Shown: positions 19,401-29,032, counted from the stretch's first letter. The stretch is DNA of 64,000 nt from Psychroflexus montanilacus (GCF_020164535.1 NZ_JAIQZC010000001.1:868001-932000), one strand, 5' to 3'. Numbers and translations: made by a program. Notes: a model not told the origin generated them from the sequence alone.

Positions 19401-20805
19401 AGACCGACTTAGAGCAGTCTTACTCACAGCCAGCTCTACAGCTCTAGGATTTTTACCTATGGCTATTTCTACGGGTGCAGGAGCCGAAGTGCAGAGACCA
19501 TTGGCTACTGTAGTTATTGGCGGACTCATCACTTCCACCCTACTCACGCTAATTATCCTTCCTGTGTTGTATTATATTTTTGAAGGAAAATCTAAATCTA
19601 TAAAAATGCCAAAAACCACAATTTTAGTCATCTTTTTGGGACTTGGTGGCATCTTCTCAAGTCAGGCTCAAAACCCTGAACTGAATCAGCTTAAAACTGA
19701 AATGCTTGACAACAACAGGGGCCTAAATGCTTCTCAACTTAATATAAATCGAGCTGAAGCAGCCGAAGGCCAAGCCTTTACGTTTAATAAGGCTCAAATT
19801 TATCAAAATTATGATGAAGCTGAAGCCGACCCGATTGCTAATCGACCTTTATACCAATGGGGTATTATCCAAAATTTTGATTTTCCCACAGTTTACAATA
19901 GCCGCTTAAAACTGAATAAAGTAACTACTGAACTTGCCGCTACCTCATATTCAATTGAGGAAAGGATGAAGCTCAAAAATTTAGAGATCAGCTATATGCA
20001 ATATTCGATTATTAAAGAGCGGCTTCAGATTTATAAGTACCTGGACAGTATTTATAAAGATTTTTCCAGGATGGCCAGCAGAAAATTTGAAGAGGGGGAA
20101 TCGACTTATCTGGAAAAAATAACTGCTCAGTCAAAACAAAAGCAAGTTGAAGCTCAGCTTGTAAAAGTCAGGAGTCAGTTAGTGAATACCTCCAACCAGA
20201 TAAGATCTTTTGTTCAGTCTGACGTTGAACTTTCTATTGAAGGTGAAACCCCACACCGATTCACCTTAGACAACCTCAATGGTGTTGAAAATTTACCCGA
20301 TTTTGTGTTGAGTGAATTACAAACCCAACAAGCCAAACGCAGTGAACAACTTGCTAAAAATGAATTGTTGCCTGGAATAAGTGCAAGTTACTTTATGCGA
20401 AGCAATTCTAGCATCGACAAAAACTTTGAAGGTTATCAAATAGGATTGAACATCCCCTTGTTGTTCTTTGGAAATCGATCTAAAATAAAAGCTCGACAAT
20501 TGGAAAATGAAATGATGGCTGTGGCTCAGGAAGAAACCAAAATTCAGCTAGAGCAAAAGCAAAAAGCGCTTATCAACTCTCTTTCCAGTCAGGATCAAAG
20601 TTTGGCTACTTTTGAAGATGGACAACTGAAAGTAGCCGACGAAATTTTCAAAACAGCCAATTTATCTTTTAAAAATGGGGAAATTGATTTCTTCAGATTT
20701 ATACAAAGTCTCGAAACAGCTCAACAGATCAAACTAGAGTATTTGCAGCAGCTTATGGACTTCAATGCTATCGTCATCTCTCTTAATTATCTCACTTTAA
20801 ACTAA
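16477..20805 (+). CDS. CzcA/CusA-type heavy-metal RND efflux pump fused to a TolC-type outer-membrane factor
   Basis: A 1442-residue fusion. Residues 1 to about 1035 are an HME-RND proton antiporter with 12 membrane spans. In span 4, D400, D406 and E413 (LDFGIIIDGAVIIVE) reproduce the D-x6-D-x7-E pattern of CzcA, which favours Zn/Co/Cd over Cu/Ag. From residue 1044 a second signal-like hydrophobic segment ends SSQAQ, followed by about 375 residues of coiled-coil TolC-type outer-membrane factor (LNASQLNINRAEAAEG, then DFFRFIQSLETAQQIKLEY near the end). RND C-termini are cytoplasmic, so this segment would act as a 13th span or a cleavable internal signal delivering the OMF to the periplasm. The adaptor gene follows after six bases. 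The reading frame is continuous, with no frameshift at the junction. Confidence 0.92.
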   Translation: MLSKIIEFSLKSKFFIILILSFIVGFGIYSLNHISVGAVPDITNNQVQVITTSRSLSTIDVEQFITYPVELEMSNLPGVKEIRSVSKFGLSVVTVIFENDMGTYLPRQLIAEKLSKVEKNIPKHFGTPEMGPITTGLGEIYQYTLETKPGYEYEFSVMELRSIQDWIVKRQLSGIPGIVEINTWGGFLKEYEVAISSEKLQARNISIQQVFTALEKNNSIAGGSYIEKEEQAYFIRGNGLVKSLEDIRNISVENRHGTPILIGDIAEVGFGFARRFGAITGNGEGEKVLGQIMMLKDADSKQVIDAVKDRLQQIEKSLPEGVYINGFLDRSELIGKTTSTVAENLFLGFLVVAFIVTLLIGDLRSGLIISSVIPLSFLIAISLMYIFNIDANLMSLGALDFGIIIDGAVIIVEFVAFKMLQKSEKFKSLTGASYTSEKDRISLKGASKMMNSAIFGQLIILIVFIPIVTLSGVEGKMFRPMALTFGFALLGAMFLCLTWIPVACSLFLNPKQLKARNLSTRFLNQVKKVYIPSVRWALDHTKLVVISALAIVVLAVFTFTKMGGEFVPTLDEGDFVIQPILKTGKSLSSTIERTTDIEKILLDNFPEVTQVVSRIGAAEVPTDPMSMQDSDVIIRLKPKNEWTSAQTKEELAEKFKEALAIIPGMDIEFTQPIEMRFNELITGVRSDIAIKIFGDDLNILAQKGNEIQRLINDVDGAADISVEKIVGLPQMAVNFNRSKIARYGLNIEDLNNIISAGFAGQKTGVVFEGEKRFDMVVRLQEDKRRDISDLQNLIIDTPNGGKIPLSEVADISYSKGPAKISRDETKRRIVVGVNVRNRDLASVVEDIQGILNDNLSLPVGYTLTYGGQFENLQSATKRLQITVPIVLVLIFVLLYFALRDYKDALLIFTAIPFSAVGGVFLLWIRDMPFSISAGVGFIALFGIAVLNGIILVEYFKDLQNDNKELNKDNIIEATQDRLRAVLLTASSTALGFLPMAISTGAGAEVQRPLATVVIGGLITSTLLTLIILPVLYYIFEGKSKSIKMPKTTILVIFLGLGGIFSSQAQNPELNQLKTEMLDNNRGLNASQLNINRAEAAEGQAFTFNKAQIYQNYDEAEADPIANRPLYQWGIIQNFDFPTVYNSRLKLNKVTTELAATSYSIEERMKLKNLEISYMQYSIIKERLQIYKYLDSIYKDFSRMASRKFEEGESTYLEKITAQSKQKQVEAQLVKVRSQLVNTSNQIRSFVQSDVELSIEGETPHRFTLDNLNGVENLPDFVLSELQTQQAKRSEQLAKNELLPGISASYFMRSNSSIDKNFEGYQIGLNIPLLFFGNRSKIKARQLENEMMAVAQEETKIQLEQKQKALINSLSSQDQSLATFEDGQLKVADEIFKTANLSFKNGEIDFFRFIQSLETAQQIKLEYLQQLMDFNAIVISLNYLTLN

Positions 20806-20811
20806 CTTAAT

Positions 20812-21966
20812 ATGAAGACGCCTTATATATATTTCCTACTCGGTTTAAGCTTGTTGGTGCTGAGCTGCAATTCCAACGAATCAAATTCAGAAGAAAAAGA
20901 AACTGAAGTGGATGATGATCAAATCATTCTCACCACAACTCAATTTGAAAACGGAGGTTTTGAACTTGGAACTATTGACACTATAGAATTTTCAGATCGT
21001 TTTCGAATCACGGGAATGATAGACGTACCTCCTGAAAACAGGGCTTCTATAAGTTCTTTTTTTGAGGGTTACGTGAGTAAAACCCATTTATTGATTGGCG
21101 ATACCGTAAAAAAAGGAGATCTGCTGGTCACTTTGGAAAATCCGGAGTTTATTCAACTACAGCAGCGGTATTTACAAGATGTTACTCAATTAGAATATTT
21201 GGAAGCTGAATTCAACAGAAAGAAGAATTTATTTAAAGACCAGGTCATTTCTGAAAAGGTGTTTCAAAAGGCCAAAAGCGATTATCGAGGGGTGAAGGCT
21301 AGCGTAGCTGGTCTTGAAGAAACTTTAAAATTGATGAACGTCCCTTTAAACAAGGTAAAAAGCGGGAACTTCAATTCTGAGATTCACATTTATGCGCCCT
21401 TATCTGGAAAAATTTCAAAATTATCCATTTCTCAGGGCCTGTTTGTCAGCAAATCCACCATGATGATGGAAATCTTAGATACAGACCATATTCATTTAGA
21501 ACTAGACGTGTTTGAAAAAGATATTCTAAAAATCAAAAAAGGACAGTCACTTAGCTTCAGGTTGCCAGAACAGACCGATGAGGAGTTCATGGCGGAGGTG
21601 AAGTTGGTCGGCGCAGAAATCGGCTCAAACCGAACGGTAAAAGTTCATGCGCATCCCGATGATGAAGATCAAAATTTTGCTGTGGGCATGTATGTAGAGG
21701 CTTTCGTTGACCACGATCCCAAAAAGCTGATGGCTTTACCAGAAACCGCTTTTGTTGAAAAAAATGACAAGTCATATGTTCTAAACCTTGTTGATCAAAC
21801 TGAGGAAAGGTATATATTTGACATGCTCCAAGTAGAAACTTCGGCACCTCAGAATGGTTTTAAACCTATTTTAAACACTAAAACGATAACATCAAAACAC
21901 AGCTTTTTAACTAAAGGAGCATTTGATGTTGTAGAAAGTGAAGGTGGTGGCGGGCATAGTCATTAA
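20812..21966 (+). CDS. RND efflux periplasmic adaptor (membrane fusion protein), lipoprotein
   Basis: A 384-residue CzcB/CusB-type adaptor that links the inner-membrane pump to the outer-membrane channel. The lipobox LVLSC makes C19 the likely lipidated residue, followed by an acidic linker. Then come a beta-barrel/lipoyl half (DVPPENRASISSFFEGYV, GDTVKKGDLLVTLENPEF), a coiled-coil hairpin (about 115-170) and the second lipoyl half (IYAPLSGKISKLSISQG). The C-terminus GGGGHSH could bind a metal. It is the last gene of the operon and ends at a strong hairpin. Confidence 0.92.
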   Translation: MKTPYIYFLLGLSLLVLSCNSNESNSEEKETEVDDDQIILTTTQFENGGFELGTIDTIEFSDRFRITGMIDVPPENRASISSFFEGYVSKTHLLIGDTVKKGDLLVTLENPEFIQLQQRYLQDVTQLEYLEAEFNRKKNLFKDQVISEKVFQKAKSDYRGVKASVAGLEETLKLMNVPLNKVKSGNFNSEIHIYAPLSGKISKLSISQGLFVSKSTMMMEILDTDHIHLELDVFEKDILKIKKGQSLSFRLPEQTDEEFMAEVKLVGAEIGSNRTVKVHAHPDDEDQNFAVGMYVEAFVDHDPKKLMALPETAFVEKNDKSYVLNLVDQTEERYIFDMLQVETSAPQNGFKPILNTKTITSKHSFLTKGAFDVVESEGGGGHSH

Positions 21967-21973
21967 AATAAAA

Positions 21974-22020
21974 AACGGAAATATGTTTTATAGCTTATCT
22001 CTGTAAAACATATTTCCGTT
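21974..22020. terminator. Hairpin terminator between convergent genes
   Basis: A 17-bp inverted repeat (arms 21974-21990 and 22004-22020) with a 13-base loop lies between the adaptor gene and the convergent gapN-like gene. It lacks a long T-run but is flanked by A-rich and T-rich bases. Confidence 0.7.
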
Positions 22021-22042
22021 ACAAATTATTTTATGCCTTGAT

Positions 22043-23620
22043 CTAAAGCAAATAATCCGTATTTACAAAATTTGATTTTTTGCTTTTCAAGAGTTTCTTT
22101 AAAATCTCATTGTTTTTAGGATTGTCCTTGGAAGCCACAAAAGTTCGTATGGAAAAAGACCTTAAGGCATCGTGTACACTCAAGGTGCCCACAGCAGAAT
22201 CCTTTCGTCCTGTAAATGGTAAGACATCAGGGCCACGTTGACATGAACTATTCAAGTTGACTCTACAGACTAAATTGACCAAAACGTCTATAAGTGGAGC
22301 TAGAGTTTCTACATTTTCACCAAATAGACTTACTTGCTGTCCATAGTTTGAAGTAGCGATTTCATCCAGTAACTCATGAATATCACTAAATGACTTTACG
22401 GGTATCACAGGACCGAATTGTTCTTCCTGATAGACGCGCATCGACTCTGTTACAGGGTATAAAACCGCCGGGTATATATAATTTTCTGAGGTCTCTCCGC
22501 CTTTTGCATTGAGAATTTTAGCTCCTTTCTGTTGAGCATCATCGATGAGTTCTTGTATATAAGCTGGCTTGCCAGGCTCTGGCAAAGGCGTTAATTTCAC
22601 ACCATCTTCCCAGGGCTGACCAAATTTTAAGCCGTCTACTTGTTCTGAAAAGCGCTTGTTGAATTCCTCTTTAATGTCGTCGTGGACATAGACTATTTTT
22701 AAAGCGGTGCAACGTTGTCCATTATAGGATAACGTTCCATTGATGCACTCCTCAATAGCTAAGTCTAAATCCGCATCAGGAAGAATGATGGCTGGATTTT
22801 TGGCTTCCAAACCGAGAATTAATCTCAGCCGGTTTTTATGCGGATGCTGATCCTGCAGTGCTATGGCAGATTTGGAATTCCCTATTAACGCCAACACATC
22901 GATCTTACCCGTTTTCATGATTGGTGCGGCTACTTCTCTACCGCGCCCATATATCACATTAATAACTCCAGCGGGGAAACTTTTTTGAAAGGCTTCTAAA
23001 AGTGGGGATAATAATAAGACCCCGTGTTTAGCAGGTTTAAAAACAGCTGTATTTCCCATGATCAAAGCTGGAATAAGCAGCGCAAAGGTTTCATTTAAAG
23101 GATAGTTGTAAGGTCCTAGGCACAGCACCACACCAAGTGGACCTCTTCTGATGTGAGCATTTATACCTCCTACTTTTTCAAAGGTGTCACTGTCTCTATC
23201 CAACTGTTTATAGTCTTCGATAGTATCATATATATACTCTACAGTCCTGTCAAATTCTTTTTCTGAATCTGGAAGCGTTTTACCTATTTCCCACATGAGA
23301 AGCTTCACGACTTCTGTACGTTTGGTTTCCATGAGCTCAACGAAGTTTTTCATACACGACATCCTGTCCTTAACTTTCATGGTTGGCCATTCGCCTTTCC
23401 CATGGTCATAAGCATTAACAGCAGAATCCAACACACCTAAAGCAGTATCCTCATCCATATGAGGCACTGTCCCCAGTAAAGTAGGCTTGTAATCTGCTGT
23501 TGAAGATATGCTGGAATGTACCTCATCCATTTTTCCCTCCCAGGTCACAAGCTGCCCCTTATCGAGATAGGTGGTTTGATGAAGTAAAGCGTCTATTCTG
23601 TCAAAATTTGAATTAGCCAT
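22043..23620 (-). CDS. NADP-dependent glyceraldehyde-3-phosphate dehydrogenase-like aldehyde dehydrogenase
   Basis: A 525-residue aldehyde dehydrogenase. GPYNYPLN (169-176) supplies the oxyanion asparagine (N172), LGLEAKNP the general-base glutamate (E272) and NGQRCTALK the catalytic cysteine (C304). The sequence is of the ALDH11 type, close to non-phosphorylating GAPDH, which oxidises G3P directly to 3-phosphoglycerate and makes NADPH. The E-region reads LEAKN, not the more common ELGGK. Transcribed alone. Substrate assignment rests on family resemblance. Confidence 0.8.
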   Translation of the reverse strand: MANSNFDRIDALLHQTTYLDKGQLVTWEGKMDEVHSSISSTADYKPTLLGTVPHMDEDTALGVLDSAVNAYDHGKGEWPTMKVKDRMSCMKNFVELMETKRTEVVKLLMWEIGKTLPDSEKEFDRTVEYIYDTIEDYKQLDRDSDTFEKVGGINAHIRRGPLGVVLCLGPYNYPLNETFALLIPALIMGNTAVFKPAKHGVLLLSPLLEAFQKSFPAGVINVIYGRGREVAAPIMKTGKIDVLALIGNSKSAIALQDQHPHKNRLRLILGLEAKNPAIILPDADLDLAIEECINGTLSYNGQRCTALKIVYVHDDIKEEFNKRFSEQVDGLKFGQPWEDGVKLTPLPEPGKPAYIQELIDDAQQKGAKILNAKGGETSENYIYPAVLYPVTESMRVYQEEQFGPVIPVKSFSDIHELLDEIATSNYGQQVSLFGENVETLAPLIDVLVNLVCRVNLNSSCQRGPDVLPFTGRKDSAVGTLSVHDALRSFSIRTFVASKDNPKNNEILKKLLKSKKSNFVNTDYLL

Positions 23621-23743
23621 ATTTTTTTAAGAGTTTTATTATAATATGTTACAATTTAGATAAAGAAAGCTTTCAATTTGATACAACTAACTAAAATGAT
23701 TTGTTAAGTTTTTAAAAATCAACCTTTTATTATTTTCAAAACA

Positions 23744-23773
23744 AAAAAACCTCCAGGTATCTAGAGGTTTTTT
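23744..23773 (-). terminator. Terminator downstream of purA
   Basis: AAAAAACCTC and GAGGTTTTTT are perfect inverted arms with a 10-base loop. It lies 19 bases past the purA stop and has A/T tracts on both sides. Confidence 0.8.
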
Positions 23774-23792
23774 GTAATTCTATTCTCATCTA

Positions 23793-25064
23793 TTATCTTA
23801 CTATAGTTTCTTTCCTGTCTGGACCAACAGAAACAATTTTGATAGGAACATTTAATTCATCTTCAATAAATTTAACATAATCTTTCAATGCCTGCGGAAG
23901 TGAATCAAAAGAGGAATGCTTAGAAATATCTTCTTTCCAGCCCTTAAATTCTTTATAAACCGGCTCTAAATTTTCTTCTTCTATGTTGTAAGGTAAATGC
24001 TGAATTTCTTTTCCATTGTATTTGTAAGCGACACAAACCTTTAAAGTTTTAAAGCCACTTAGCACATCGCCTTTCATCATCATCAGTTCAGTGACGCCAT
24101 TAATTTGTACCGCATATTTTAAGGCGACCAAATCAAGCCAGCCACAACGTCTCGGGCGACCAGTTGTTGCCCCAAACTCATTACCAACTTTGGCCATTTT
24201 AGCACCATCCTCATCAAATAATTCTGTTGGAAAAGGCCCACTACCAACTCTTGTCGTGTAGGCTTTAAAAATTCCAAATACGTTTTTGATTTTGTTCGGA
24301 GCAATTCCTAAACCTGTACAAGCGCCTGCAGCTGTAGTGTTGGAAGAGGTGACAAAGGGATAAGTCCCAAAGTCAATGTCTAATAAGGATCCTTGTGCAC
24401 CTTCCGCCAATATAGTTTGATTATTAACTTGCGCCTGATGAAGATATTCTTCAGAATCAATGAATTTTAAGGTCTTAATGGCTTCTACAGCTTCAAAAAA
24501 TTCATGCTCTAGTTCCTTCAAATTGTATTGAACATCTACATTGTAGAATTCGATCAATGCTTGATGTTTATTAGCAAGTTGCCTATACTTTTCTTTCCAG
24601 TTATCGAATTCTAAATCACCTATTCGCAATCCGTTTCTACCAGTTTTGTCCATATATGTTGGACCAATTCCTTTCAGGGTCGAGCCTATTTTAGCTTTAC
24701 CTTTTGAGGTTTCTGAAGCCGCATCAAGTAGTCTATGCGTTGGTAAAATAATGTGGGCCTTTCTGGATATTAACAAGCTCTCTTTAAAGTCGAGATTAAA
24801 TTTTGCGAGAGCATTGATTTCTTTTTGAAAAATTACAGGATCAATTACAACTCCGTTCCCAACTACGTTAACAGCATCTTTATGAAATATACCAGATGGA
24901 ATGGTGTGCAAAACGTGCTTAATCCCGTCAAATTCTAGAGTGTGGCCTGCATTGGGCCCACCCTGAAATCTTGCTATAATGTTGTAATTTTGGGTAAGAT
25001 AATCAACAATTTTTCCTTTGCCTTCATCTCCCCACTGGAGTCCAAGTAGTAAGTCTACTGCCAT
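23793..25064 (-). CDS. purA: Adenylosuccinate synthetase
   Basis: A 423-residue enzyme that joins IMP and aspartate, using GTP, in the first committed step of AMP synthesis. The N-terminal LGLQWGDEGKGK contains the GTP/IMP loop and catalytic aspartate. NAGHT, GIGPTYMDKTGRNGLR, and TGRPRRCGWLDLVAL are the further family signatures. Length and ends are normal. It lies 3 bases after the Fur-family gene on the same strand and ends at a strong terminator, so it is the last gene of a run that includes spoT and the Fur-type regulator. Confidence 0.96.
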   Translation of the reverse strand: MAVDLLLGLQWGDEGKGKIVDYLTQNYNIIARFQGGPNAGHTLEFDGIKHVLHTIPSGIFHKDAVNVVGNGVVIDPVIFQKEINALAKFNLDFKESLLISRKAHIILPTHRLLDAASETSKGKAKIGSTLKGIGPTYMDKTGRNGLRIGDLEFDNWKEKYRQLANKHQALIEFYNVDVQYNLKELEHEFFEAVEAIKTLKFIDSEEYLHQAQVNNQTILAEGAQGSLLDIDFGTYPFVTSSNTTAAGACTGLGIAPNKIKNVFGIFKAYTTRVGSGPFPTELFDEDGAKMAKVGNEFGATTGRPRRCGWLDLVALKYAVQINGVTELMMMKGDVLSGFKTLKVCVAYKYNGKEIQHLPYNIEEENLEPVYKEFKGWKEDISKHSSFDSLPQALKDYVKFIEDELNVPIKIVSVGPDRKETIVR

Positions 25065-25067
25065 GTT

Positions 25068-25529
25068 TTAGTCTGTCTTTGGTTGGTTTTTTGTTCCGTA
25101 GAAATATAATGAGTGTCGATCTATAGAAATTTCAAACACTTCTTCTATTGTTTTTTTTATGGATTCAATGCGTGGATCACAAAATTCTAACACTTCACCT
25201 GTATCTGTCAATATCACATGGTCATGTTGCTTATCGAAGTAAGATTTTTCATACTGAGCCTGGTTTTTACCAAACTGATGTTTTCTTACCAAACCACAAT
25301 CCAAAAGTAAATCTATGGTGTTGTATAATGTAGCCCGACTTACTCTATAATTTTTTGTCTTCATTTTAATGTAAAGAGATTCTATATCAAAATGATCATC
25401 ACTTTCATAGATTTCTTGAAGTATAGCGTAGCGTTCTGGAGTTTTACGATGTCCGTTGTTCTCCAAAAATTTGGTGAATACATTTTTTACAACAGCTAAA
25501 TCGTTTTTTAAGTTGTCTTTATTTACCAT
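25068..25529 (-). CDS. Fur-family transcriptional regulator
   Basis: A 153-residue protein with an N-terminal winged helix ([31 protein letters not shown]) and a C-terminal dimer/metal domain. QHDHVIL and EFCDPRIE supply typical regulatory-site ligands. The CxxC pairs of the structural zinc site are missing, so it cannot be assigned to Fur, Zur or PerR from sequence. It is sandwiched between spoT and purA on one strand with tiny gaps, an arrangement I associate with flavobacteria. Iron control of the group is possible but not shown. Confidence 0.88.
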   Translation of the reverse strand: MVNKDNLKNDLAVVKNVFTKFLENNGHRKTPERYAILQEIYESDDHFDIESLYIKMKTKNYRVSRATLYNTIDLLLDCGLVRKHQFGKNQAQYEKSYFDKQHDHVILTDTGEVLEFCDPRIESIKKTIEEVFEISIDRHSLYFYGTKNQPKTD

Positions 25530-25547
25530 AGTTACAAAAATATGCTT

Positions 25548-27767
25548 TTATTCACGCTTAACCTTATCGATACCATCGATTTTTTTCAATCTTTCCATAA
25601 GCGTAGTCAATATGGAAATATTTTTCACTTTCACTACCAGTTTTCCTTCAAAAACTCCATCGTTACTTGAGAAGGCAATACTTAATATATTTACGTGAAG
25701 ATTCTTTGAAATTTCATTGGTAATGACACTTACCAGACCCAGATCATCAATTCCTGTCAGTTTTATAGTAGCGCTGAATTCTTCCTGTGAGGAATCGATC
25801 CATTTCGCCTTTAAAATCCTGTAAGCATAATTGCTTTGAAGCTGGATGGCGTTTGGGCAATTTTTCTTGTGAACTTTTATACCTTTCTTGATAGTCGTAA
25901 AACCAAAAACATCATCCCCAGGAATAGGATTACAGCAAGCAGCTAGCTTATAATCCAGTTTCTGTTCATCGTCACCAAAGACAAGCTGATCGTAATTACT
26001 AGTAACATCATCCTCTTCATGGGAATTATCTTTGTTAGGTGAACGCTTAATTTTATTTTTAAAAAATGATACCAAAGCATTACTCCTAGAAGAGGCGTAA
26101 TCTTTGATTTGCTTATTATCTATGGTTCCAACACCTACTCTATAAAATAAATCCAGACTTGTTTTCAATTTAAAGAACACCACCATTTCATTCACTGTTC
26201 TTTCATTCAAACTGATACGCTGAGATTTTAGTTTACGCCTCAAGATTTCTTTTCCTTCAGCGGCTATCAGTTTACGCTTTTCTTTTAAGGCTGATTTTAT
26301 CTTTGTCCTTGCTCGAGCTGTCGTTGCATAATCCAACCAGTTCTTGGTCGGTTTAGCTGTAGAAGAGGTAATGATTTCAACTTGGTCGCCACTTTTCAAA
26401 ACTCTGCTTAAGGCCACAATCTTACCATTCACTTTGGCACCCCGAGTTTGATAGCCAATGTCGGTATGGATAGCAAAGGCAAAATCCAAAACTGTAGCTC
26501 CTTTAGGTAGAGATTTCAAATCTCCTTGGGGAGTAAAAACAAAAATTTCTTTGGAATAGAGATTTAGTTTGAACTGTTCCACAAAATCTACAGCATTCAT
26601 TTCATTATTCTCCAAAGCTTCCTGCAACCTGTTGAGCCATAAATCCAGACCTTGTTCATCCTGGGCTTCATCTTTATGCTTGTATTTATAATGAGCAGCG
26701 TAGCCTTTTTCAGCAATTTCATTCATGCGCTCGCTTCGTATTTGTACCTCCACCCACTTCCCTTTGGGTCCCATGACAGTGATGTGTAGCGCCTCATAGC
26801 CTGTAGTTTTAGGTGAAGAAATCCAGTCTCTTAGTCGAGTTGGATTGGGTCTGAAATGATCTGTGACTATAGAGTAAATCTTCCAGGCTAGGAATTTTTC
26901 ATTATCTGGCTTTGAAGCGTAAATGATTCTGAGAGCAAACTTGTCGTAAATTTCATCGAAAGAAATGTTCTGATTTAAAATTTTCTTTCTGATGGAGTAG
27001 ATGGACTTTGGTCGACCTTTCACTTCAAAATCTATATCTTCTTTAGACAAAGCATCAGAAATTATTTTGGAAAAGTCCTCGATATATTGGTCTTGCTCTT
27101 CTTTACTTTCCTTTATTTTATCCAGAATGTCGTTATAAACTTCAGGCTCTGTGTACTTTAAGCTAAGATCCTCGAGTTCAGTTTTAATATTGTAAAGGCC
27201 GATTCTGTGGGCTAAAGGGGCGTAAATGTAAAGGGTTTCACTTGCTATTTTCACTTGTTTATCTGGACGCATGGCATCCATAGTTTGCATATTGTGAAGT
27301 CTATCTGCAATTTTGATGATGATCACGCGTATATCATCATTAAGAGTTAACAGCATTTTCCTAAAATTCTCTGCCTGCATGGAAATGTCCCCGTCCTTCT
27401 TAAGGCTGGAAATCTTGGTAAGGCCATCTACAATTCTGGCTACAACTTCACCAAACATACGTTCAATATCGGATAAAGTGTAACGAGTATCCTCCACTAC
27501 GTCATGCAGTAAAGCTGAAGCAATAGATGTGGCATCCAGACCAATTTCGTAAGCCACAATTTTGGCCACTGCAATAGGATGAAAAATATAAGCTTCTCCA
27601 GATTTACGCCTTTGGTCTTTGTGTGCTTCAACAGCCGTTTCAAAAGCTTTACGTATAAGCTTTTTATCTTTTGAGCTGAGAGTTCTGTAACTGATGCGTA
27701 ATAGCTCTTTATATTCTTTGGTAATCTCTTTATTTTCTTGTTCTAAGTAAGCATCTGTAATCTCCAT
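25548..27767 (-). CDS. Bifunctional (p)ppGpp synthetase/hydrolase (RelA/SpoT)
   Basis: A 739-residue Rsh enzyme. The HD hydrolase domain (about 40-190) keeps its metal ligands in IFHP (H63) and LLHDVVEDT (H88, D89, E92, D93), so it is predicted to hydrolyse. The synthetase domain (about 240-360) has FDEIYDKFALRIIY and YEALHITVMGPKG. A TGS domain (about 400-465) and a C-terminal ACT domain (about 665-735) follow. Both activities therefore look intact, as expected for the single long Rsh of many Bacteroidetes. It is upstream of the Fur-family gene by 18 bases and probably co-transcribed with it and purA. Confidence 0.95.
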   Translation of the reverse strand: MEITDAYLEQENKEITKEYKELLRISYRTLSSKDKKLIRKAFETAVEAHKDQRRKSGEAYIFHPIAVAKIVAYEIGLDATSIASALLHDVVEDTRYTLSDIERMFGEVVARIVDGLTKISSLKKDGDISMQAENFRKMLLTLNDDIRVIIIKIADRLHNMQTMDAMRPDKQVKIASETLYIYAPLAHRIGLYNIKTELEDLSLKYTEPEVYNDILDKIKESKEEQDQYIEDFSKIISDALSKEDIDFEVKGRPKSIYSIRKKILNQNISFDEIYDKFALRIIYASKPDNEKFLAWKIYSIVTDHFRPNPTRLRDWISSPKTTGYEALHITVMGPKGKWVEVQIRSERMNEIAEKGYAAHYKYKHKDEAQDEQGLDLWLNRLQEALENNEMNAVDFVEQFKLNLYSKEIFVFTPQGDLKSLPKGATVLDFAFAIHTDIGYQTRGAKVNGKIVALSRVLKSGDQVEIITSSTAKPTKNWLDYATTARARTKIKSALKEKRKLIAAEGKEILRRKLKSQRISLNERTVNEMVVFFKLKTSLDLFYRVGVGTIDNKQIKDYASSRSNALVSFFKNKIKRSPNKDNSHEEDDVTSNYDQLVFGDDEQKLDYKLAACCNPIPGDDVFGFTTIKKGIKVHKKNCPNAIQLQSNYAYRILKAKWIDSSQEEFSATIKLTGIDDLGLVSVITNEISKNLHVNILSIAFSSNDGVFEGKLVVKVKNISILTTLMERLKKIDGIDKVKRE

Positions 27768-27793
27768 AGCCTTGATCTCTAATTGAGTTGAAA

Positions 27794-29032
27794 TTACGAA
27801 TTATTTTCTAAATTTTTAAGTCTTTCTGATAAAGGCGGATGAGAAAAATGAAAAAATACATAAGCTGAATGCGGTGTAAGATTGCTTAAACTTTTCTTAG
27901 TCAGTTTCTTCAGAGCAGATACTAAATGCTCTCCTTTATATGTTGCTTTGGCAAAATTATCTGCCTGAAATTCAAATTTCCTTGAGAGTATGTTAGTAAG
28001 GATACCTGTTAAAAGTGAGATTGGCGCATAAAGAAAACTAAAAGCGACCAAGCCTATGTGAAAACTTGGCTCTTCGACTCCTAAAGCCTGAGCTAAAACA
28101 GGTTCACTAACAAATAATGACAATACCCATAAAGTGAAACCAACTGTTAGTATTGAAACCACCAGATTGATGATGATATGATTTTTTTTATAGTGTCCAA
28201 CCTCATGTGCTAAAACAGCAACAATTTCTTCGTCATCCAAATCCTCTATTAGCGTATCAAAAAGTGTAATTCGTTTTTCGCTTCCAAACCCAGAGAAATA
28301 AGCATTGGCTTTTTTGCTTCGCTTAGAGCCGTCTATCACAAAAATATTTTTCAAATTGAAATTCATTCTGGAAGCATAAGTTTCTATCTTGGATCTTAAC
28401 TCGCCTTCTTCAAGTGGAGTTTGTTTATTGAATAAAGGCACAAAAAGTTTAGCATAGAACATATTCAGCAATACAGAAACAGTAGCAACTAATATCCAGG
28501 TATACCACCAAAAATCTATGCCCACGTAATTATAGAAGACCAAAATTAAACCTAAAATAACCCCGCCTAAAAAGATGGAAAGCAACATCGATTTAAATTT
28601 ATCTTTCCAAAACAAAGCAACAGTAGAGGTGTTGAAGCCATAGCGTTCTTCGATGCTGAAGGTGAAATAATAACTAAAGGGCAAGCCTAAAATTTCACTT
28701 CCTAAAAACAAAATTCCGAAGAAAATTAAAGACACTACAATAGAATTATCAGAAAAACTTTCGGCTATAGAATTCACAATTTGAAAGCCATCAACAGCCA
28801 GGAAAACAAGGATCAATACTAGCGAAAATAAGGATTGAAAGACTCCAAACTTGAACTTATCCTTTTTGTAGGATTGGGATTTTTGATACTCTTCTTGGTC
28901 ATAGATATTCTGCAAACCAGATGGCAATTGAGCATCAAACTGAGTGTAATTGAGATAATCTAAAATGCTTTCTAGAAAGAAGTTGAAGATGATGAGTCCT
29001 ACAATTAGATAAAAAATAAATTCTGAGGTCAT
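27794..29032 (-). CDS. M48 family membrane metalloprotease (Ste24/CAAX protease-like)
   Basis: A 412-residue integral membrane zinc protease with about six spans. The zinc motif LAHEVGHYKKNH (HExxH) and the downstream glutamate in FEFQADNFA are intact. An N-terminal block (YEEYQKSQSYKK-like, LFSLVLILVFL) matches the Peptidase_M48_N domain of Ste24 homologues. The natural substrate in bacteria that lack prenylated proteins is unknown; membrane quality control is the usual suggestion. CAAAACTA at 29050-29057 reads TAGTTTTG on this strand, a likely -7 box, 18 bases before the ATG. Confidence 0.92.
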   Translation of the reverse strand: MTSEFIFYLIVGLIIFNFFLESILDYLNYTQFDAQLPSGLQNIYDQEEYQKSQSYKKDKFKFGVFQSLFSLVLILVFLAVDGFQIVNSIAESFSDNSIVVSLIFFGILFLGSEILGLPFSYYFTFSIEERYGFNTSTVALFWKDKFKSMLLSIFLGGVILGLILVFYNYVGIDFWWYTWILVATVSVLLNMFYAKLFVPLFNKQTPLEEGELRSKIETYASRMNFNLKNIFVIDGSKRSKKANAYFSGFGSEKRITLFDTLIEDLDDEEIVAVLAHEVGHYKKNHIIINLVVSILTVGFTLWVLSLFVSEPVLAQALGVEEPSFHIGLVAFSFLYAPISLLTGILTNILSRKFEFQADNFAKATYKGEHLVSALKKLTKKSLSNLTPHSAYVFFHFSHPPLSERLKNLENNS

